In this document: positions 59,812 through 64,000 of the stretch, piece by piece | Layout of the letters: each line of letters opens with the position of its first letter | Position numbering within the stretch: the first letter of the stretch is position 1 | DNA from: Eggerthellaceae bacterium | GTDB lineage: Bacteria > Actinomycetota > Coriobacteriia > Coriobacteriales > Eggerthellaceae | Direction of reading: 5' to 3' | Assembly: GCA_009782605.1 (NCBI GenBank) | Contig: WRIR01000002.1 | Span: 113,561 to 177,560 of the forward strand | DNA length: 64,000 bases | Made by a program: the position numbers and the translations under genes | Notes under the pieces: model-generated | The model's input: only the letters and a program-made list of their open reading frames with translations | What the model was told of the DNA's origin: nothing | The model's database searches: none

Positions 59812-62800
59812 ATGCAGGAAGAAATGAAGGCAGAGGACCTGTCCGAGCCGATGCGGGAGAAGCTCGCGCTCATCCTGGCCGACGACGTCAAGGTGGTCAG
59901 CTTCGACATATTCGACACCCTGCTGGTGCGCCCGGCCGTCCACCCGAGCGACGTGCGGGGGCTGGTGGGCAGGGCGGCCGGCGTCCCCCACTTCCCCGAC
60001 AAGCGCCGCCTGGCCGAGTCGCACGCGCGCGAGCGCCTGGACTACCCCGACGAGGCCTGCACGCTCGCCGAGGTCTACGCCGCCTACGCGCGCCTGTTCG
60101 GCTGCCCGGAGGAAGAGGCCGCGCGCCTCATGCAGCTGGAGCTGGACGCCGAGTCCTCGCTGCTCTATGCGCGGAGGTCCGTCCAGGTGCTCTACCGCGA
60201 GGCGCTGGGGGCCGGGAAAGAGGTCGTACTCACGGCCGACACCTGCCTGCCCGAAGACTTCCTGGAAGGGGTGCTCGCAAAGAACGGCTACACGGGCCAC
60301 TCGCGCACGTACCTGTCCTGCGAGCGCCGCCGCAGGAAGGGCACGGGCAACCTTTTCGGCTGCCTCGTCTCCGACCTCTACGAGCAGGGCATCGGGGCCG
60401 GGGAGGCAGTGCACGTCGGCGACGACCCGAAGCTCGACGTGGAGAAGGCCCGGGAGGCGGGCCTCGGGGCGGTGCGCACACGGAAGGCACTGACCGCGCT
60501 CGACCAGTGCCCGGAGCTGAAGGGGTGGCGCACGAGGGCCGCCGCTTCGTCGGACGACCGGCTCCTGTACGGCCTCTTCGCCAACATGGCCTTCGACGAC
60601 CCCTACCGCCCCTTCGCGAAGGCCTCCCGCTTCAACGGCGAGGCGAGGCTGCTCGGGTACGCCCTGGCGCCCTTCCTGGTCGCCTTTTTGCTGTGGGCGG
60701 CGCGCGAGGCCGGGCGCGACGGCGTGGGGCGGCTCCTGCTCCCCTCCCGCGACGGGCGCCTGCTGCAGGAGGTGCACGGGGCGCTGGCGCCCTGGCTGCC
60801 GGGGCCCGGGATAGCCGCCTTCCGCCCGCCGCGCCCCCTGGGGGCGCTGCACCGCGCACGGCAGGCGGGCGGCCTCTACGACTTCCTGGCGGACAGCCCC
60901 TTCGACGAGGGGATGGGCATAGCGGACTTCGCCGCCGACCGTCTCTTTGCAGGTGAAGGGGAAGCCCTTGATAAGGCCTTAGGCGTGTTCGCGCGCAGGG
61001 GCTACTTCAGCCCGGACAAGCCGGTAGGGAGCCTGGACGACATCGCATACTTCCTCGGCGAGCTGGAGCCCTACTTCAAGGAGAACGTCGAGGCGTCGGC
61101 GGGCCTCTGCGACGAGTACGTCCGAGGCGCTGTGGGCCCTTTGGAGAAAGTTGGCCTCCTCGACACCGGAGGCCGGGACGGCGAGGGCCGGGCCCTGGTC
61201 GGGCGCTACGGCCTGGCAGGCGTTCGCTACCGCATGTTCCCGGAGCCGGGGGCAGGGCCGGATGGCAGAAGCTCTGAAAGCACGATGCAGAGGCCCTTCA
61301 TCACGGAAGCGGCCCATCCTGTGCGGGACGCCCTCTTCGAGGACCTGCTCTGCGAGCAGCCGCCCGGGAAGGCCCCCCGAGCCGGTGCGGGCAGCGGCCT
61401 GACCGAAAACGACGGGGCTGAGGAGGGCAGGACGCTTTGCCTGATGCAAGGCGGCGCGACGGAGTTCGCTGAGGCCTTCGCCGGACTGCTCGGCCCGTAC
61501 CTGCACCTCATGGAACTCGACCCCGGCGGCCTGTACGGCATAGTTGCAGACACGCTGAAGGCCCCCAGCAGGACGGACGCACAGCTGATCAGGAGGTTGT
61601 CCCTCTCCGCCGCTGGAATCGTCCAGAATAGAGGCCTTTACACGGCCTGGTACAAAAAGAACTTCCCGGGGCAGGATCCGGAAAAGGCCCCCGGACAGGG
61701 TACGAGGCCCCCCCTGGGGAAGCGCCTCAAGAAGAGGGCCCGCGCCCTCGCCGAGGGCCTGCACGTCGACAGGCAGGCCCGGGCTGCCTACTCGCAGGCC
61801 CGCAAGGCCTACTACTCCGTGGCGCGCTCCAAGGCCGACCGGGTGCTCGACGGCATCCGCGCCCAGGTCGATGCAGGGCTGGAGGGGCTTGAGCAGGACA
61901 CGCTCATCCCCCGCGGCGGCGTGCTCCTCGTGGAGGGCATCCACCCCGCAGCCTACAGGGCCGTGAGCGCAATAAGCAACGCCATGCCGGACTACGGCTG
62001 GGCCTACCTCACGACCCGCAGGATACAGGACAAGCTCGACTTCCCCGTGTACCCGGTCCCGGGCCCGCTTGAGAGGGGCGCCTACCCGGCGGACCTGGCG
62101 TGCCGGGGCGCGTTCGTCGGGCAGGCGCGCGCCGACGGGAGGATAAGCCCCGACGCGCTGGCGCGGATCCGCAAGTCCTACCCGAGGATGGGCCCGGGCT
62201 ACGCGGAGTTCTTCGCCTGCGAGGCGGTGCGCTACTACGAGCGTGCGTTCGAGTGCTTCGCGCCGCGCCTCGTGCTGGTGTGGAACCCAAGCCAGGCGAA
62301 GAGCGCCATCGTCGACGCGGTGGCCCGAGGCATGGGCATACCGGTGGCCTACTTCGAGTCGGGGGAGCTCCCCGGGACGGTGGCCGTCGACCAGGGCGGG
62401 CTCTTCGGCGAGGGCTGGCCGGCCCGCGAGCCGGACAGGTTCGCCGCCCTGCCGGCCACGGAGGCGGACCTGGAGGTCGCAAGGCGGGCCATAGCCTACT
62501 GCCGCGACTCCGGCGCGAACCGCTACGCCCAGAAGCAGGGCTCGGGCCTCGGGGCCGCCCCGGCGCAGGGCGGCAGGCGCAGGCCCACCGTGTTCCTCGC
62601 CGGGGACTACGACGTCGAGAACGGCGTCTACCCGAGGACCGAGCGCTCGAAAGCCCTCCACTCGCCTATGTTCGGCTCATCGCACGAGGCGATGGTGCAC
62701 CTGGCCGGGCTGGCAAGGAGGGGCGGCTGGGACCTCGTCTACAAGCCCCACCCCCTCGCGGTGCGCTACGAGCCGGCCAGGCGCCCGGGGAACGTCTCCT

Positions 62801-63171
62801 ACGTGGAGAGGGGCGACGTCAACAGGCTCGTGGACGGCGCGGACCTCACCGCGGGCATAGCCACCAGCGTCGCATACACCGCGCTTCTCCGAGGGAAGCC
62901 CGCGCTCACGCTCGGCTACACGACGCTCAGGGGCAAGGGCTGCGCCTACGAGGCCTTCACGGCAGACGCCATCGGGCCGGCCATCGAGGAGGCGCTGGGG
63001 CGCGGCCTCACCGAGGGGCGGGAGCAGGCCTTCGTGCGCCACACCGCCCGGATGCTCAGGCACTACCTCTTCGACAACCAGGGCGCCCGCCCTGTGCGCT
63101 ACGGGCGCAGCGCGGAGGATGCCGCGCAGTACCTGAGGGGAATAATCGAGGGAAGGGAGGTACGGCCATGA
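59812..63171 (+). CDS. HAD-like domain fused to a KpsC/KpsS-like capsule glycosyltransferase
   Basis: The protein (about 1119 residues) has an N-terminal HAD region like that at 44359 (VVSFDIFDTLLVRP; VVLTADTCLPEDF; AVHVGDDPKLDVEKA; RLLLPSRDGRLLQEV) and, after a basic linker near residue 650, a capsule-synthesis domain: LVEGIHPAAYRAVSAI, LVLVWNPSQAKSAIV, GIPVAYFESGELPGTVAVDQGG, LVYKPHPLAVRYE and TAGIATSVAYTALLRGKPAL. KpsC/S proteins transfer Kdo, which fits the kdsB gene that follows. The ATG at 59812 is preferred to a TTG at 59779. It overlaps kdsB by ATGA. Confidence 0.82.
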   Translation: MQEEMKAEDLSEPMREKLALILADDVKVVSFDIFDTLLVRPAVHPSDVRGLVGRAAGVPHFPDKRRLAESHARERLDYPDEACTLAEVYAAYARLFGCPEEEAARLMQLELDAESSLLYARRSVQVLYREALGAGKEVVLTADTCLPEDFLEGVLAKNGYTGHSRTYLSCERRRRKGTGNLFGCLVSDLYEQGIGAGEAVHVGDDPKLDVEKAREAGLGAVRTRKALTALDQCPELKGWRTRAAASSDDRLLYGLFANMAFDDPYRPFAKASRFNGEARLLGYALAPFLVAFLLWAAREAGRDGVGRLLLPSRDGRLLQEVHGALAPWLPGPGIAAFRPPRPLGALHRARQAGGLYDFLADSPFDEGMGIADFAADRLFAGEGEALDKALGVFARRGYFSPDKPVGSLDDIAYFLGELEPYFKENVEASAGLCDEYVRGAVGPLEKVGLLDTGGRDGEGRALVGRYGLAGVRYRMFPEPGAGPDGRSSESTMQRPFITEAAHPVRDALFEDLLCEQPPGKAPRAGAGSGLTENDGAEEGRTLCLMQGGATEFAEAFAGLLGPYLHLMELDPGGLYGIVADTLKAPSRTDAQLIRRLSLSAAGIVQNRGLYTAWYKKNFPGQDPEKAPGQGTRPPLGKRLKKRARALAEGLHVDRQARAAYSQARKAYYSVARSKADRVLDGIRAQVDAGLEGLEQDTLIPRGGVLLVEGIHPAAYRAVSAISNAMPDYGWAYLTTRRIQDKLDFPVYPVPGPLERGAYPADLACRGAFVGQARADGRISPDALARIRKSYPRMGPGYAEFFACEAVRYYERAFECFAPRLVLVWNPSQAKSAIVDAVARGMGIPVAYFESGELPGTVAVDQGGLFGEGWPAREPDRFAALPATEADLEVARRAIAYCRDSGANRYAQKQGSGLGAAPAQGGRRRPTVFLAGDYDVENGVYPRTERSKALHSPMFGSSHEAMVHLAGLARRGGWDLVYKPHPLAVRYEPARRPGNVSYVERGDVNRLVDGADLTAGIATSVAYTALLRGKPALTLGYTTLRGKGCAYEAFTADAIGPAIEEALGRGLTEGREQAFVRHTARMLRHYLFDNQGARPVRYGRSAEDAAQYLRGIIEGREVRP

Positions 63172-63911
63172 GGGTTGCGGCGGTCATACCGGCGAGATAC
63201 GAGAGCACGCGCCTGCCCGGCAAGCCGCTCGCAGACATCTGCGGCAGGCCCATGGTCTGGTGGGTCCACCGCCAGGTTTGTAGGGCCCCGGGGATAGATG
63301 AAGCCTGCGTGGCGACCGACAGCGTGGAGGTGGCGGAGGCCTGCGGGGAGTACGGCATCCCCGTGGTGATGACCTCGGAGGGCTGCAAGACGTCCACGGA
63401 GCGCGTGCTTGAGGCCTCCGCCTCGATAGACGCCGACGTGTACGTCTGCGTCAACGGCGACGAGCCCCTCATCGACCCCGAGGCGGTGGCGGCCGTCGTC
63501 CCGGGCTCCCTGGAGGGCTTCTTCGCCGCGAACCTCATGACAGAGGTCAGGAGCCCTGCCGAGGCCGTGGACGGCTCCAACATCAAGGTGGTCACGGACA
63601 GGTCGGGCAACGCGCTGTTCATGTCGAGGGCGCCCATACCCCACCCGAAGGCGAGCCTGGGCTTCGCCTACAGGAAGCACGTGGGCGTGCTCGCCTACAC
63701 GCGGGAGGCCCTGCGCTCCTTCGCGGAGGCCCCCAGGGGGGCAAACGAGCTCGTCGAGGACGTCAACGAGCTGCGCTTCATAGAGAACGGCATGCCCCTG
63801 CGCATGGTGGAGGTCGCCTCCGACTCGCTGTCGGTGGACACGCAGAAGGACCTGGACCTCGTGCGCTCGGTGATCGAGGAACGCATAGCAAAAGGAGAGA
63901 TAACACTATGA
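63168..63911 (+). CDS. kdsB: 3-deoxy-manno-octulosonate cytidylyltransferase (KdsB family)
   Basis: The 247-residue protein has VAAVIPARYESTRLPGKPLAD, GRPMVWWV, VCVNGDEPLIDP, MSRAPIPHP, GVLAYTREALRSF, PRGANELVEDVNELRFIENG and SVDTQKDLDLV, all KdsB features. It makes CMP-Kdo or a close relative; Gram-positive relatives may act on another ulosonic acid. The GGAAGGGAGG site precedes the ATG, which overlaps the upstream stop. It also overlaps the next gene, so the three are tightly coupled. Confidence 0.92.
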   Translation: MRVAAVIPARYESTRLPGKPLADICGRPMVWWVHRQVCRAPGIDEACVATDSVEVAEACGEYGIPVVMTSEGCKTSTERVLEASASIDADVYVCVNGDEPLIDPEAVAAVVPGSLEGFFAANLMTEVRSPAEAVDGSNIKVVTDRSGNALFMSRAPIPHPKASLGFAYRKHVGVLAYTREALRSFAEAPRGANELVEDVNELRFIENGMPLRMVEVASDSLSVDTQKDLDLVRSVIEERIAKGEITL

Positions 63912-64000
63912 AAGTCAGCATACTGGACTGCACATTGCGCGACGGCGGCTACGTGAACGGCTTCCGCTTCGGGGTCGCCCGCATACGCGCGGTGCTCGAG
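63908..64000 (+). CDS. HMGL-like (DRE-TIM) aldolase, N-terminal part
   Basis: Only 31 residues are in the window: MKVSILDCTLRDGGYVNGF and on. LDCTLRDGGY is the metal-binding start of the HMG-CoA lyase/4-hydroxy-2-oxovalerate aldolase family. Small aldolases of this type occur next to ulosonic acid and capsule genes. It starts inside the kdsB stop (ATGA), so it belongs to the same operon and may supply the keto acid that KdsB activates. Confidence 0.85.
   Translation, partial: MKVSILDCTLRDGGYVNGFRFGVARIRAVLE

Noticed and set aside
59677..62661. Minus-strand frames of 391 and 560 residues opposite the HAD-KpsC gene
   Set aside because: They lie opposite a protein with clear HAD and capsule-synthesis motifs and have no motifs of their own.

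Overview
The window is a high-GC Gram-positive chromosome segment, most likely from an anaerobic actinomycete of the class Coriobacteriia (Eggerthella/Slackia-like). Evidence is indirect: high GC with a Tat-exported [NiFe] uptake hydrogenase, rubrerythrin, SmpB/tmRNA, an iron-sulfur-free MutY-like glycosylase, WecA/TagO- and LCP-type wall polymer genes, and no outer-membrane genes. No rRNA or named marker fixes the species.

Region 1 (1-12 kb, almost all minus strand): start of a metal ABC transporter lipoprotein, tmRNA (ssrA), a small acidic protein, smpB, an M42 aminopeptidase, the operon hyaA-hyaB-hyaC-hyaD, rubrerythrin, a MutY-like glycosylase, an Rrf2 regulator and a 609-residue protein of unknown function. 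Region 2 (12-18 kb): a HAD-IB phosphatase, a MarR-controlled pair of ABC exporters with a clear autoregulatory operator, a long hairpin repeat, and tRNA-Asp. Region 3 (18-33 kb): wall glycopolymer functions, namely polysaccharide deacetylase, WecA/TagO-like transferase, GlfT-like GT2, galE, two LCP attachment proteins, two TagF-like polyol-phosphate transferases, a TarI-like cytidylyltransferase, an SDR epimerase and a pyruvyl transferase.

Region 4 (33-36.3 kb) is a scrap yard of small mobile or toxin-antitoxin parts: VapD with an upstream partner, a YhcG-type nuclease with an apparent internal deletion, a RelB-like antitoxin whose toxin is cut and joined to a KilA-N fragment. It is bounded by a broken copy and the intact copy of one CitC-like 3' end.

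Region 5 (36-59.3 kb, minus strand) reads as one very long surface-glycan operon: PEP mutase, phosphonopyruvate decarboxylase, a cytidylyltransferase/phosphonoacetaldehyde reductase/LicD/LicD fusion, a second fusion carrying a degenerate copy of the first two modules joined to a TagF-like and a DUF115 domain, NeuB, a CBS-cupin-NeuA-HAD fusion, a HAD protein, a GT52-like transferase, three pyruvyl transferases, and an SGNH-CitC fusion. From about 38 to 53 kb the DNA is clearly AT-richer than both sides, which suggests transfer. Region 6 (59.8-64 kb, plus strand) holds a HAD-KpsC-like fusion, KdsB and the start of an HMGL-like aldolase.

Taken together, regions 3, 5 and 6 probably build a wall-linked polymer carrying polyol phosphate, a CMP-activated ulosonic acid, pyruvate ketals and a phosphonate (inferred 2-hydroxyethylphosphonate) that is CMP-activated and moved by LicD domains. 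The divergent promoters of regions 5 and 6 lie between two near-identical 28-bp palindromes. The phosphonate fusion and its dead-looking paralogue are the most interesting signals here.
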